DNA of 36,932 nucleotides, taken from contig JALSJM010000019.1 of NCBI GenBank assembly GCA_026989355.1, positions 1 to 36,932 on the forward strand. The letters are read 5' to 3'. Position numbers and translations under genes: made by a program. Below the pieces are notes generated by a model. It saw only the letters and a program-made list of their open reading frames with translations. It searched no databases and was not told the DNA's origin. This document shows, piece after piece, positions 1-8,850 of this stretch (the first letter of the stretch is position 1; every line of letters starts with the position of its first letter). This DNA is from Paracoccaceae bacterium. Its GTDB lineage: Bacteria; Pseudomonadota; Alphaproteobacteria; Rhodobacterales; Rhodobacteraceae.

Positions 1-8
1 CAGGTCAG

Positions 9-98
9 TGGCGGAGGAGGTGGGATTCGAACCCACGGTGGGCGTTCACCCACGCCGGTTTTCAAGACCGGTGCATTCGACCACTCTGCCACTCCTCC
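9..98 (-). tRNA. tRNA-Ser (anticodon TGA)
   Basis: Read on the minus strand, a 90-nt tRNA with a 7-bp acceptor stem (GGAGGAG/CTCCTCC), discriminator G and an encoded CCA end (plus-strand TGG at 9-11). The anticodon stem-loop reads CCGGTCTTGAAAACCGG, giving anticodon TGA, which reads UCN serine codons. A long variable arm (GTGGGTGAACGCCCAC) marks it as a class II tRNA, as expected for serine. The T-arm GTGGGTTCGAATCCCAC is canonical. It is transcribed away from the peptidoglycan genes that follow. Confidence 0.96.
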
Positions 99-324
99 GC
101 AGCGGGCGCCGTGCCGGCATGGATTACCCGCATGCGGCTGATTCTGAAAGCCGGGAAATCACGGGGAATTCTGCCGATCGCCTCTTGCCCTCTTTCCAAG
201 ACTCCGCCGCAGCGCTAGTATGCCGCAAAATATCAAGGAAGCGTGTTCAGACGCTGCAGGCAGAAACACCGCGCTCCGGGCAATGCAGGGCCCCTGGCAG
301 TGCGGAGACAGATGAGGGCAAGGC

Positions 325-1296
325 ATGACGATCACGACCATCGGGCGGCAGGCAATCCGGACGGGAATTCTGCTTGCGCTGCTCGCTCCGCTTGCCGGAT
401 GCGACGAAAACGGCAAGTTTTCCTTCCTGAAACCCGGGCAGGGCGCTGCGGCAGAGGATACCGCCGCCGAAGGCGAAAGCGCCACAGGCAAGCACGCGGT
501 CAGAACCATCACCAAAGATGTGGAGCGGCCGGACGTGTTCCACGTCACCGAAGAGGGGCTGTGGGACGGACGGCCCTCGCTTGGCGGGGTCTGGGTGGCG
601 CATCCCGGGGTGCAGGATCCCGAGCGGGTGCTGATCCGCAATCCGCAAAACGGCAAGTCGGTGATCGGTGCGCTGTTCCGCCGCGAGGCCGCCAACCCGG
701 GCCCCAGACTCCAGGTGTCGTCCGATGCGGCGGCGGCGCTTGGCATTCTGGCCGGTCAGCCGACCAGGCTTGAGGTGCTGGCGCTGCGCCGCGAAGAGGT
801 GCCGATCGCCGAACCGGCGGAAGACATGCCGAAAGCCGTCCCGGAGGCCGGCGAAATCGAGGAAACCTCACTGGACGATCCGATCGCCGGCGCCGCAGCA
901 GCGATCGACGATGCCGAAAAGGCGGCGGCGGGAACACGGCCGCCAGCCCGTCCCGACATCACCGCTGCAGCCGCGGCCGCAGGCGTGGAGAGCACGGCTG
1001 ACGCCGGAACGGGAACGGGCGCAGCAGCAGCAGCCCCCCCGCCGCCCTCTGTCACTCCCTCTCTGGCCCGCCCCTGGCTGCAGATCGGCATCTTCAGTGT
1101 CGGCCCCAATGCCGCCAGAACCGCCGAAATGATGCGCAAGGCCGGCCTTGCCCCGGTCGTCAAGCAGCAGACCAGCAAGGGCAAGACCTTCTGGCGCGTT
1201 CTCGTCGGACCGGCCGCCACCAGGGCCGAGCAGCGCGAAATGCTGGCCAGGGTCAGGGAAATCGGTTTTGCCGATGCCTATGCCGTAAGCGACTAG
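325..1296 (+). CDS. SPOR-domain lipoprotein with RlpA-like core
   Basis: A 323-residue exported lipoprotein. Residues 1-26 form a lipoprotein signal ending in the lipobox LAGC, so Cys26 should be lipidated. Residues about 65-165 resemble the double-psi beta-barrel of RlpA (IRNPQNGKSVIGALFRRE, then SSDAAAALGIL). A low-complexity Ala/Pro linker follows, and a C-terminal SPOR domain (about 248-323, beginning PWLQIGIFSV) should bind glycan strands stripped of peptides at the division septum. The His and Asp that catalyse lytic transglycosylation in active RlpA are not evident at the matching place (FRREAANPGPRLQVSSDAA), so a non-catalytic binding role is plausible. The start has a Shine-Dalgarno-like GAGGGCAAGG. 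The stop is 7 bp from dacC, which fits a peptidoglycan operon. Family assignment is fairly sure; catalytic status is inferred. Confidence 0.82.
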   Translation: MTITTIGRQAIRTGILLALLAPLAGCDENGKFSFLKPGQGAAAEDTAAEGESATGKHAVRTITKDVERPDVFHVTEEGLWDGRPSLGGVWVAHPGVQDPERVLIRNPQNGKSVIGALFRREAANPGPRLQVSSDAAAALGILAGQPTRLEVLALRREEVPIAEPAEDMPKAVPEAGEIEETSLDDPIAGAAAAIDDAEKAAAGTRPPARPDITAAAAAAGVESTADAGTGTGAAAAAPPPPSVTPSLARPWLQIGIFSVGPNAARTAEMMRKAGLAPVVKQQTSKGKTFWRVLVGPAATRAEQREMLARVREIGFADAYAVSD

Positions 1297-1303
1297 AGGA
1301 AAG

Positions 1304-2497
1304 ATGAGCGCCGTTACCGCACGACACCGCCAGACCACCGCCACCGCACTCCTGGCCTTCGGGCTGCTGCTGCTTCTGGCCCTGCCGCTGGCCGCCTTCG
1401 AAACACGCGCCAAGGCGGCCTATGTCTATGATCTCGGTACCGGCACGGTGCTGCTGGAGAAAAACGCCGACGAACCCCTGCCGCCGGCCTCGATGTCGAA
1501 GCTGATGACACTTTACATGGCCTTCGAGGCTCTCGAGGACGGCCGGCTGCAACTGGACGAGAAGCTGCCGGTATCGCGGCACGCGATGTCCTACAAGGGC
1601 TCGACGATGTTTCTCAATACCACCGACAGGGTGCGGGTCGAGGATCTTCTGCGCGGCATCATCGTGCTTTCGGGAAACGACGCCACCGTGGTGATCGCCG
1701 AGGCCCTTTCGCCCGACGGCACCGAAGCCGGATTCGCCCGGATGATGACGGAACGCGCCCGCGAGATGGGGATGACCAATTCGCATTTCACCAATTCGAA
1801 CGGCTGGCCCCAGGCCGGACACCGGATGAGCCTGCGCGATCTGGGCACCCTTGCCAAACGGATCATCCTCGATTTTCCCACCTTCTATCCCATGTTCGCG
1901 GAAACCGAGTTCCGATTCGACGGCCGCGCCCCGAAAAACATCCATAACCGCAATCCGCTGCTGGGCCTCGGAATCGGCGCCGACGGGCTGAAAACCGGCC
2001 ACACGCAGGAGGCCGGCTACGGGCTGGTCGGATCCGCCAGACAGGGCAACCGGCGGATCATCTTCGTGATCTCGGGCCTCGACACGAAAGAAGCGCGCGC
2101 GGAAGAAGCCGAGCGGATCATCAACTGGGCCTTCCGGCAGTTCGTGGAAAAGACCGTTGCCGACAGGGATGAAGCCATCGCCACCGCCGATGTATGGATG
2201 GGGGATACCGGCCAGATCAACCTGATCGCCCCCGAGGATCTGACCATCCTGCTGCCGGCGCGCAAGCTGAAGGACGGGCTGAAAGGCATCATCGAATACC
2301 GCGGCCCGATCGAAGCGCCGGTCAGCAAGGGCCAGCAGGTGGCCGAACTGGTGATCGCGCGCAAGGATCTGCCCGAGGCACGCCTGCCACTGGTGTCCGA
2401 CCGGGATGTGGCGCGCGGTGGTATCGGCCCCCGTCTGCGCACCGCGGCAAATGTTCTGATGGGGCGGCTGGTTGAAAAGGCCAAGAGCCTGTTCTGA
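1304..2497 (+). CDS. dacC: D-alanyl-D-alanine carboxypeptidase (S11 family PBP)
   Basis: Low-molecular-weight penicillin-binding protein that removes the terminal D-Ala from peptidoglycan pentapeptides in the periplasm. A hydrophobic signal peptide covers about residues 12-31. The three S11 active-site motifs are present in order: S63-M-S-K66 with the nucleophile Ser63, SGN at 123-125 and KTG at about 230-232. The 397-residue length with a C-terminal beta domain (about 290-397) matches the DacA/DacC class, although the usual amphipathic membrane anchor is not obvious. Start ATG 1304 has a strong AGAGGAAAG site 7 bp after the upstream SPOR lipoprotein. The stop overlaps the tmk start (TGATG). 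The exact paralogue (dacA, dacC or dacF) cannot be told apart by eye. Confidence 0.93.
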   Translation: MSAVTARHRQTTATALLAFGLLLLLALPLAAFETRAKAAYVYDLGTGTVLLEKNADEPLPPASMSKLMTLYMAFEALEDGRLQLDEKLPVSRHAMSYKGSTMFLNTTDRVRVEDLLRGIIVLSGNDATVVIAEALSPDGTEAGFARMMTERAREMGMTNSHFTNSNGWPQAGHRMSLRDLGTLAKRIILDFPTFYPMFAETEFRFDGRAPKNIHNRNPLLGLGIGADGLKTGHTQEAGYGLVGSARQGNRRIIFVISGLDTKEARAEEAERIINWAFRQFVEKTVADRDEAIATADVWMGDTGQINLIAPEDLTILLPARKLKDGLKGIIEYRGPIEAPVSKGQQVAELVIARKDLPEARLPLVSDRDVARGGIGPRLRTAANVLMGRLVEKAKSLF

Positions 2498-3132
2498 TGC
2501 CCCGCCCGCTGTTCATCAGCTTCGAAGGTATCGACGGTTCGGGCAAATCAACCCAGGCCCGAATGCTGGCCGATGCACTGAAGGCCGAAGGCCATGACGT
2601 GGAGCTGACGCGCGAACCCGGCGGCGCACCGGGGGCTGAAGAGATCCGCCGGCTGCTTGTCGAGGGGGCGCCCGAGCGCTGGTCGCCCGAAACGGAAATC
2701 CTGCTGTTCACCGCGGCGCGGCGTGATCACCTCGAACACCGGATCCGCCCGGCGCTGGACACGGGCCGAACCGTGATCACCGACCGTTTCGCCGATTCGA
2801 CACGCGTCTATCAGGGCACGACCCGGGGCGATCTGCGCGCCATCGTCGATCGTCTGCACGATCTGATGATCGGCATCGAGCCCGATCTGACCCTGATCAT
2901 CGATACCGATCCGCAGCAGGCCCTGGCCCGCGGCCTGGCCCGCAACAGCGGCGAAGACCGCTTCGAGGATTTCGGCGCCGCCTTTCAGGAAAAACTGCGC
3001 GCGGGCTTCCTGGAACTGGCCCGCGAACAGCCCGGACGCTGCCGGGTGATCGATGGCAACCGCCCCGCCCCTGTGGTGGCCAGGGAAGTGCTGGCCCTGG
3101 TGCGGCAGAGCATGGGCGAGGCCGGCCGATGA
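2497..3132 (+). CDS. tmk: thymidylate kinase
   Basis: Phosphorylates dTMP to dTDP with ATP, the last step shared by both dTTP supply routes; cytosolic. The protein has 211 residues, as usual for bacterial Tmk. The P-loop is GIDGSGKS (residues 11-18), the DR motif that binds dTMP and nucleotide is in TDRFADSTRVYQG (about 95-107), and a Arg-rich lid follows at about 148-156 (ARGLARNSGEDR). Start ATG overlaps the dacC stop by one base and the stop overlaps the holB start by four (ATGA), so tmk and holB are probably translationally coupled. The tmk-holB pairing is widespread in bacteria. Confidence 0.96.
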   Translation: MPRPLFISFEGIDGSGKSTQARMLADALKAEGHDVELTREPGGAPGAEEIRRLLVEGAPERWSPETEILLFTAARRDHLEHRIRPALDTGRTVITDRFADSTRVYQGTTRGDLRAIVDRLHDLMIGIEPDLTLIIDTDPQQALARGLARNSGEDRFEDFGAAFQEKLRAGFLELAREQPGRCRVIDGNRPAPVVAREVLALVRQSMGEAGR

Positions 3133-4349
3133 ACGAAAGCCCCGGAGATCCCCCCGGTTCCTCCCTGGAACCCGATCGCCTGGAAGGCGCGCCGCACCCG
3201 CGCAAAACCGGATGCCTGATCGGACAGGACCGCGCAGAACAGGCATTTCTGGAGGCGCTGCGCTCCGGGCGGCTGCATCATGCCTGGCTGATCCACGGCC
3301 CCCGCGGAGTTGGCAAGGCCACGCTGGCCTGGAAGATCGCGCGCTTTCTGCTGAGCACCCCGGCTGACGGCCCGCCCCGGGCCGGCAATGCCCCGGCAGG
3401 CGCAGACCCCGGCCTGTTTGCCGATGATGCACCCCCTGCCCCTTCTCCGACCGATGCAAGGGGCTCTGGCGGCCCTGTCAGCCTCGACCAACCCTCCGAT
3501 ACCCCGCTTGCACGGCGCCTGCTGGCGCTTTCCGAGCCGCGGCTGTTCCTGCTGCGCCGCCCCTGCGACGACAGGACCGGCAGGCCGAAGCAGCAGATCA
3601 CCGTTGACGAGGTGCGCCGGCTGAAGGATTTCTTCGCGCTCTCGGCTGTCGAAGGCGGCCGGCGCGTGGTGATCGTGGACAGCGCCGACGAGATGAACAC
3701 CAGCGCCGCCAACGCCCTTCTGAAACTTCTGGAAGAACCGCCCGCAGGCGCGGTGCTGCTGCTGGTTTCGCATCAGCCCACCCGATTGCTTCCGACAATC
3801 CGCTCGCGTTGCCGCGAACTGCGTTGCATGCCGCTTGGCCCCGATGATCTGGTGCGGGCGATGTCCGCCGCCGGCTGCCCGATCGAAAGCGGCGAGGGAA
3901 CCGCGCTTGCGGCACTGGCCGCAGGCAGTGTCGGCGATGCGCTGCGGCTGGCCGCATTGGGCGGACTCGAAGCCTATCAGGCGATCACCGATCTGTTCCG
4001 CGCCCGGGAGGTTGACCGCGCCCGGGCCCTGAAACTGGCCGAAAGCGCGGCCGGTTCCGGGGCGGGCGAACGGTTGGACCTGCTGCTGCATCTCTTCGAT
4101 CTGTTCCTGTCGCGCTTGGCACGCACCGGCGTGAGCGGTCCGCCGCTGGTCGAGGCCGCAGATGGCGAGGCCACGCTGCTGTCCGGCCTGGCCCCCTCGC
4201 CTGCCGCCGGGCGCCACTGGGCGGCGCTGCAACAGGAACTGGGCGCCCGCGCCCGGCGCGGCCGGGCGGTGAACCTTGACCCGGCCGCGCTCATCCTCGA
4301 TATGATCTTCAGAATCGAAGAAACGGCGGCGGAATGTGCCGCCCGATAA
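3129..4349 (+). CDS. holB: DNA polymerase III subunit delta'
   Basis: Clamp-loader subunit that helps place the beta sliding clamp on primed DNA. The AAA+ fold begins after an N-terminal tail. A Walker-A-like GPRGVGKAT sits at residues 57-65, the region ending SADEMNTSAANALLKLLEEPP carries the sensor helix typical of delta', and SRC follows in the TIRSRCREL motif. A Pro/Ala-rich insertion of about 70 residues lies between the P-loop and the Walker B region, where E. coli HolB has its zinc-binding cysteines; these are not recognisable here. The 406-residue length is long beside E. coli (334) but common in alphaproteobacteria. It overlaps tmk by four bases. The start was chosen because ATGA coupling is unambiguous. 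Confidence 0.92.
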   Translation: MNESPGDPPGSSLEPDRLEGAPHPRKTGCLIGQDRAEQAFLEALRSGRLHHAWLIHGPRGVGKATLAWKIARFLLSTPADGPPRAGNAPAGADPGLFADDAPPAPSPTDARGSGGPVSLDQPSDTPLARRLLALSEPRLFLLRRPCDDRTGRPKQQITVDEVRRLKDFFALSAVEGGRRVVIVDSADEMNTSAANALLKLLEEPPAGAVLLLVSHQPTRLLPTIRSRCRELRCMPLGPDDLVRAMSAAGCPIESGEGTALAALAAGSVGDALRLAALGGLEAYQAITDLFRAREVDRARALKLAESAAGSGAGERLDLLLHLFDLFLSRLARTGVSGPPLVEAADGEATLLSGLAPSPAAGRHWAALQQELGARARRGRAVNLDPAALILDMIFRIEETAAECAAR

Positions 4350-4362
4350 CGGCAGGCATGTC

Positions 4363-5220
4363 ATGGCGGCAGATCATCCCTCGGAAATCCCCGAAATCGT
4401 TGACAGCCACTGTCACCTCGATTTTCCCGATTTCGCCGGGGATCTGCCCGGGGTTGTTGCCCGCGCCCGCGCTGCCGGCGTGACCCGCATGGTGACGATC
4501 TGCACCCGGCTGCGCAACCTGCCCGCGGTGCGCGCCATCGCCGAGGCCCATGATCCGGTGTTCTTCGCCGCCGCCACCCATCCGATGAGCGTGGCCGATG
4601 AACCGATGGCCTCGGTCAGGGAACTGGTGGCACTGGCCGCACATCCCAAATGCGTGGGGATCGGTGAAAGCGGGCTCGACTACCATTATACCTGTGAAAG
4701 CGCCGCGCCTCAGCAGGAAAGCCTGCGCATCCACATAAAAGCCGCCCGACAGAGCGGCCTGCCGCTGATCATCCATGCCCGCGATGCCGATGACGACATC
4801 GCCGCCATCCTTGAGGAAGAGCACCGCAAGGGCGCCTTCGATTGCGTGATGCACTGCTTTTCATCGGGGCCCGACCTGGCACGCCGGGCGCTTGACCTGG
4901 GATTCTATCTGTCGATGTCGGGAATCGCCGCCTTCCCCCGCTCGCAGGCACTGCGCGACATCTTCGCCGCCGCACCGCTCGAACGCATCCTGGTGGAAAC
5001 CGACGCTCCCTATCTGGCTCCCCCCCCTCACCGGGGCAAGCGCAACGAGCCGGCCCATGTGGTGCACACGGCCAGGGTGGGCGCCGAACTGTTCGGCATC
5101 GGATATGACGAATTCGCCGCCCGCACCACGGAAAACTTCGATCGCCTGTTCCGCAAGGCCGCCCGCCCCGATCTCGGCAGATCTGCCTCTGGTGCAGGAA
5201 CCGGGGGGCGCGATGGCTGA
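4363..5220 (+). CDS. tatD: TatD family metal-dependent hydrolase (DNase)
   Basis: TIM-barrel hydrolase of the TatD family, associated with 3'-5' exonuclease activity and DNA repair. Motifs are visible in order: DSHCHLDFPDF (HxH metal site), GIGESGLDYH (Glu ligand), IHARDADDD, HCFSSG and VETDAPYLAP near the end. The start at ATG 4363 gives 285 residues and begins close to the conserved DSHCHLD, with GGCAGG six bases upstream. A GTG at 4336 in the same frame would add nine residues and overlap holB. The tmk-holB-tatD-metallo-hydrolase order is common in alphaproteobacteria, often with metG between holB and tatD; metG is absent here. The 3' end overlaps the next gene by eight bases. Confidence 0.92.
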   Translation: MAADHPSEIPEIVDSHCHLDFPDFAGDLPGVVARARAAGVTRMVTICTRLRNLPAVRAIAEAHDPVFFAAATHPMSVADEPMASVRELVALAAHPKCVGIGESGLDYHYTCESAAPQQESLRIHIKAARQSGLPLIIHARDADDDIAAILEEEHRKGAFDCVMHCFSSGPDLARRALDLGFYLSMSGIAAFPRSQALRDIFAAAPLERILVETDAPYLAPPPHRGKRNEPAHVVHTARVGAELFGIGYDEFAARTTENFDRLFRKAARPDLGRSASGAGTGGRDG

Positions 5221-6010
5221 GCTTTCGGCCACCATCCTGGGCTGCGGCTCGTCGGGCGGCGTGCCGCGAATCGGCGGCAACTGGGGCGCATGCAACCCGG
5301 ACAACCCGAAGAATGTCCGCCTGCGATGCTCGCTGCTGATCGAACGCAGCAGCCCCGAAGGCATCACAAGGGTTCTGATCGACACCTCGCCCGACATGCG
5401 TGCCCAGCTTCTGGCTGCCGGTGTGGGCGCGATCGACGCCGTGGCCTATACCCATTCCCATGCCGATCACCTGCATGGTCTGGACGACCTCAGGATGATC
5501 GTCTTCAACATGAAGCGGCGCATCCCGGTCTGGGCCGACCGGGCCACCGGTGCCGATCTGATAGCCCGCTTCGGCTATGCCTTCGAAACGCCTGCGGGCT
5601 CGAACTATCCGCCGATCTGCGACCTGCACGAAATCGCGGGGCCGATCACCATTGCCGGCGCCGGCGGAAAGATCACCCTTGCACCGCTGCCGGTGCAGCA
5701 TGGCGAAATCGGCGCACTCGGCTTCCGGATCGGCGATCTGGCCTATATGCCGGATGTTTCGGAAATTCCCGAAAGCACCTGGCCGCTGCTGGACGGGCTG
5801 GGCACCTGGGTGCTTGATGCGCTGCGCTATCGCCCCCATCCAAGCCATGTGCATCTTGAACGGGCGCTTGAATGGATCGCCCGCGCCGCGCCGAAACGGG
5901 CGGTGCTCACCAACATGCACATCGACATGGACCACGAAACCGTGGCATGCGAAACCCCGGAAAACGTGACGCCGGCCTATGACGGGATGCAGATCTCGAT
6001 CAGCGCGTGA
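5213..6010 (+). CDS. MBL-fold metallo-hydrolase, PhnP-like phosphodiesterase
   Basis: A 265-residue metallo-beta-lactamase-fold protein. The N-terminal GCGSSGGVPRIGGNWGAC is typical of the PhnP/RNase Z-like branch, and the dinuclear metal motif reads THSHADHLHGLDDLR. Further metal ligands are likely in PVQHGEIGALGFR and TNMHIDMDHE. Members include phosphoribosyl 1,2-cyclic phosphate phosphodiesterase, but no phn genes are nearby, so the substrate is open. ATG 5213 overlaps the tatD stop by eight bases, suggesting coupled translation. The gene closes the run that begins at 325. A short GC hairpin (6033-6049) lies behind it. Confidence 0.87.
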   Translation: MAELSATILGCGSSGGVPRIGGNWGACNPDNPKNVRLRCSLLIERSSPEGITRVLIDTSPDMRAQLLAAGVGAIDAVAYTHSHADHLHGLDDLRMIVFNMKRRIPVWADRATGADLIARFGYAFETPAGSNYPPICDLHEIAGPITIAGAGGKITLAPLPVQHGEIGALGFRIGDLAYMPDVSEIPESTWPLLDGLGTWVLDALRYRPHPSHVHLERALEWIARAAPKRAVLTNMHIDMDHETVACETPENVTPAYDGMQISISA

Positions 6011-6032
6011 ACTCCCAGACCTCCGAAGCGAA

Positions 6033-6049
6033 CGGCCCCGTCCGGGCCG
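6033..6049 (+). repeat. GC-rich hairpin behind the metallo-hydrolase gene
   Basis: CGGCCC at 6033-6038 and GGGCCG at 6044-6049 form a 6-bp stem with a 5-nt loop, 23 bp behind the stop at 6010. No T-run follows immediately, so an intrinsic terminator is not shown. It may weaken read-through into the kds genes. Confidence 0.35.
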
Positions 6050-6133
6050 CATGCGCCGTGCAAGTTTCGGGTTTATCGCTGCAGCGTTATCCGCTAGGCC
6101 ATGACCAACCCTTTGCACGATCAAGGCAGGCCC

Positions 6134-6952
6134 ATGTCTGAGCCCGGTTCACAGCCCTGCGTCATCTTCATTCCGGCGCGCTATGCCTCAAGCCGCTACC
6201 CCGGCAAGCCGCTGGCCGAACTCACCGGCGCCAACGGCAAGGCGAAAACCCTGATCCGCCGCAGTTGGGAAGCGGCAATGGCGGTCAGGGGCGTCGATGC
6301 GGTTTACGTCGTAACGGATGACAGCCGCATCGGCAGCGCCGCATGCGCATTCGGCGCCGAGGTGCTGATGACTTCGCCCGACTGCCGCAACGGCACCGAA
6401 CGCTGCGCCGAGGCGGTGCAGATGCTTGCCCATACACCGCGGATCGTCGTCAACCTGCAGGGCGATGCGCCGCTCACCCCCGCCTGGTATGTCGAGGATC
6501 TGATTGCCACCATGCGCGATGACCCGCAGGTTTCGGTGGCCACCCCGGTGCTGCGCAGTTCGGGCGCCCATCTGGACAAGCTGAGGAGCGACCGCGGCAA
6601 GGGCCTTGTCGGGGGCACCACGGCACTGGTTGATCACGCCGGTAACGCAATCTATTTTTCCAAGGAAGTTCTGCCCTTTACAACCCGAAGCTACAGTGCC
6701 GGTGAAGCCACGCCGGTGCTGCATCACGTGGGCGTCTATGCCTATACGCCGGCAGCGCTGGCGCGCTACATGGAACTGCCCCCCGGCACCTATGAGATCC
6801 TCGAAGGGCTTGAGCAGTTGCGCTTCCTCGAATACGGCATCCCGGTGCGCTGTGTCGAGGTTGCCGCCCGGGGCCATGAATTCTGGGAACTCAACAACCC
6901 TTCCGACATCCCGATCATCGAAACCATCCTGCGCGAAAGAGGCATCGAATGA
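6134..6952 (+). CDS. kdsB: 3-deoxy-manno-octulosonate cytidylyltransferase
   Basis: Activates Kdo to CMP-Kdo for lipopolysaccharide inner-core assembly. Family motifs are [15 protein letters not shown] for nucleotide binding, [11 protein letters not shown], and NLQGDAP, whose Asp is the first metal ligand. [13 protein letters not shown] and [13 protein letters not shown] follow. At the C-terminus, where E. coli KdsB has VDTPEDL, this protein reads LNNPSDI, so the second metal-ligand Asp position is Asn. With the start at ATG 6134, chosen for the AAGGCAGG just upstream, it has 272 residues, somewhat longer than E. coli (248). ATG 6101 is an in-frame alternative with no clear ribosome site. It overlaps kdsA by four bases. 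The family call is firm; exact substrate is less so because of the Asn. Confidence 0.88.
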   Translation: MSEPGSQPCVIFIPARYASSRYPGKPLAELTGANGKAKTLIRRSWEAAMAVRGVDAVYVVTDDSRIGSAACAFGAEVLMTSPDCRNGTERCAEAVQMLAHTPRIVVNLQGDAPLTPAWYVEDLIATMRDDPQVSVATPVLRSSGAHLDKLRSDRGKGLVGGTTALVDHAGNAIYFSKEVLPFTTRSYSAGEATPVLHHVGVYAYTPAALARYMELPPGTYEILEGLEQLRFLEYGIPVRCVEVAARGHEFWELNNPSDIPIIETILRERGIE

Positions 6953-7770
6953 AAACCGTCGCCATCGGCCCGATCGCCGTATCGAATGCCCTGCCCTTCA
7001 CCCTGATCGCCGGCCCCTGCCAGCTGGAAAGCCTGGATCATGCGCTGATGCTGGCCGGCCGGCTGGCGGAAACCTGCGCAACCCTCGACATTCCGCTGAT
7101 CTTCAAGGCAAGCTTTGACAAGGCCAACCGTTCCTCGCTGACCGGCAAGCGCGGCGTGGGGCTTGAAGAGGGCCTGCGGATCCTGTCCGAGGTGCGCGCA
7201 CAGATCGGCTGCCCGGTACTGACCGACGTGCACCTTCCCGGGCAGTGCGCCCCCGTGGCCGAAGTGGTGGATGTGCTGCAGATCCCGGCCTTTCTGTGCC
7301 GTCAGACCGATCTGCTGCTGGCCGCCGGCCGGGCCGGAGCTGCGGTCAACGTGAAAAAGGGGCAGTTCCTGGCCCCCTGGGACATGCAGAACGTGGTGGA
7401 CAAGATCGAAAGCACCGGCAACAAGCGCATCCTTCTGACCGAGCGGGGCACCAGCTTCGGCTACAACATGCTGGTGAACGACATGCGCGCCCTGCCGATC
7501 ATGGCTTCGGGGGGCTGTCCGGTGGTGTTTGACGCAACCCATTCGGTGCAGTTGCCGGGCGGGCTGGGCAATGCCTCGGGCGGGCAGCGCGAATTCGTGC
7601 CGCCGCTGGCACGCGCCGCCGTTGCCGTGGGCTGCGCGGCGGTATTCATCGAAACCCATGAAACGCCGGAACATTCGCCCTCTGACGGCCCCAACATGGT
7701 GCCACTGGCGGAAATGCCGGCGCTTCTTGGCATTCTGAAGCGGCTTGACGGCATTGCCAAGGCAGGATGA
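6949..7770 (+). CDS. kdsA: 3-deoxy-8-phosphooctulonate synthase (Kdo-8-P synthase)
   Basis: Condenses phosphoenolpyruvate with D-arabinose 5-phosphate to Kdo 8-phosphate. The 273-residue TIM barrel carries IAGPCQLES at residues 20-28, [11 protein letters not shown], the [11 protein letters not shown] segment, [12 protein letters not shown] and [14 protein letters not shown]. Cys24 stands where metal-dependent members (such as the Aquifex enzyme) have their metal-binding Cys and metal-independent members (E. coli) have Asn, so this is probably the metal-dependent class. The start overlaps the kdsB stop (ATGA) and kdsD starts 6 bp after the stop; the three form one operon. Confidence 0.96.
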   Translation: MKTVAIGPIAVSNALPFTLIAGPCQLESLDHALMLAGRLAETCATLDIPLIFKASFDKANRSSLTGKRGVGLEEGLRILSEVRAQIGCPVLTDVHLPGQCAPVAEVVDVLQIPAFLCRQTDLLLAAGRAGAAVNVKKGQFLAPWDMQNVVDKIESTGNKRILLTERGTSFGYNMLVNDMRALPIMASGGCPVVFDATHSVQLPGGLGNASGGQREFVPPLARAAVAVGCAAVFIETHETPEHSPSDGPNMVPLAEMPALLGILKRLDGIAKAG

Positions 7771-7776
7771 GAAACG

Positions 7777-8772
7777 ATGCCCAACACATTGGATTCAATC
7801 CTGAAATCCATATCCATAAACAAGAACGGCCTGGCTGCTCTTGAAGCCGCGCTGAAAGCGGGCCCGCTGGCCGGGGCGCTGGCCGACGCAGCCGGAAGAA
7901 TCCTTTCCATGAAAGGGCGGCTGATCGTCACCGGGCTTGGCAAGAGCGGCCATGTGGGCAGCAAGCTTGCCGCCACCTTCGCCTCGACCGGCACGCCGGC
8001 CTTCTTCGTGCACCCGGCCGAAGCCAGCCATGGAGATCTGGGCATGATCCGCCCCGAAGACGTGGTGCTGATGCTGTCGTGGTCGGGCGAAACCCGCGAG
8101 CTCTCCGATATTGCTGCCTATACCCGCCGTTTCGCGATCCCGCTGATCGTGATGACCGGGCGCGCGGAAAGCCGGCTGGCGAAAAGCGCCGATATCACTC
8201 TGGCCCTGCCGCGGATACGCGAAGCCTGCCCGATGAATCTTGCCCCGACCTCCTCGACCATGCTGCAGCTGGTGCTGGGCGATGCGCTGGCGGTGGCGCT
8301 TCTGGAGGCCCGCGATTTCGATGAAACCGCCTTCCGCGATTTTCACCCGGGTGGCAAGCTCGGGGCTTCGCTTACCGCCCTGCGCGACATCATGATTGCC
8401 GGAGATGCGCTGCCGCTGGCAGCCCCGGATGCCCCGGTAATCGAGGTGATCGGCACCCTTTCGCGCGGCGGTTTCGGCATTACCGGCATCACTTCCCCCG
8501 ACGGGCGGCTGGCCGGCGTCATCACCGATGGAGACATCCGCCGCTACCTGGAAAGCCGCGCCGATGCCTCGATGCGCGCGGCCATGCACGAAACCGCCGC
8601 AGCCGAGATCATGACCCGCGATCCGGTATCGCTGGCCCCGGGCTGGCTGGCCGCGAAGGCGCTGAACGTGATGCAGGAGCGGCGCATTTCAGCCGCCTTC
8701 GTGCTTGACGATGCCGGCCGCCCCGAAGGCCTGATCACCATGCTGCAACTGCTGCAGGCCGGGGTCGCCTGA
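7777..8772 (+). CDS. kdsD: D-arabinose-5-phosphate isomerase (KpsF/GutQ family)
   Basis: Interconverts ribulose 5-phosphate and arabinose 5-phosphate, the substrate of the adjacent KdsA. The N-terminal SIS sugar-isomerase domain (about residues 1-190) contains TGLGKSGHVGSKLAATFAS, HPAEASHGDLGM, SWSGETREL and the LAPTSSTMLQL segment. A tandem CBS pair fills about residues 205-331 (VITDGDIRRYLE, then EIMTRDPVSL). The 331-residue length is normal. Start ATG 7777 follows the kdsA stop by 6 bp with GATGAGAA upstream. Direct operon partnership with kdsA and kdsB supports kdsD rather than gutQ or a capsule kpsF. The phosphatase gene kdsC is not in the window. Confidence 0.95.
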   Translation: MPNTLDSILKSISINKNGLAALEAALKAGPLAGALADAAGRILSMKGRLIVTGLGKSGHVGSKLAATFASTGTPAFFVHPAEASHGDLGMIRPEDVVLMLSWSGETRELSDIAAYTRRFAIPLIVMTGRAESRLAKSADITLALPRIREACPMNLAPTSSTMLQLVLGDALAVALLEARDFDETAFRDFHPGGKLGASLTALRDIMIAGDALPLAAPDAPVIEVIGTLSRGGFGITGITSPDGRLAGVITDGDIRRYLESRADASMRAAMHETAAAEIMTRDPVSLAPGWLAAKALNVMQERRISAAFVLDDAGRPEGLITMLQLLQAGVA

Positions 8773-8850
8773 GGCACATCCGGCGGAAACCCGGCATCCG
8801 GCATGTTCGAAAAACCTGAAGAACGGCCCGCAATATACTGGGATTCATAT

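Noticed and set aside
4769-6124. A 451-codon open frame on the minus strand, opposite tatD and the metallo-hydrolase gene
   Set aside because: Low-complexity His/Arg/Gly-rich shadow of two well-supported genes.
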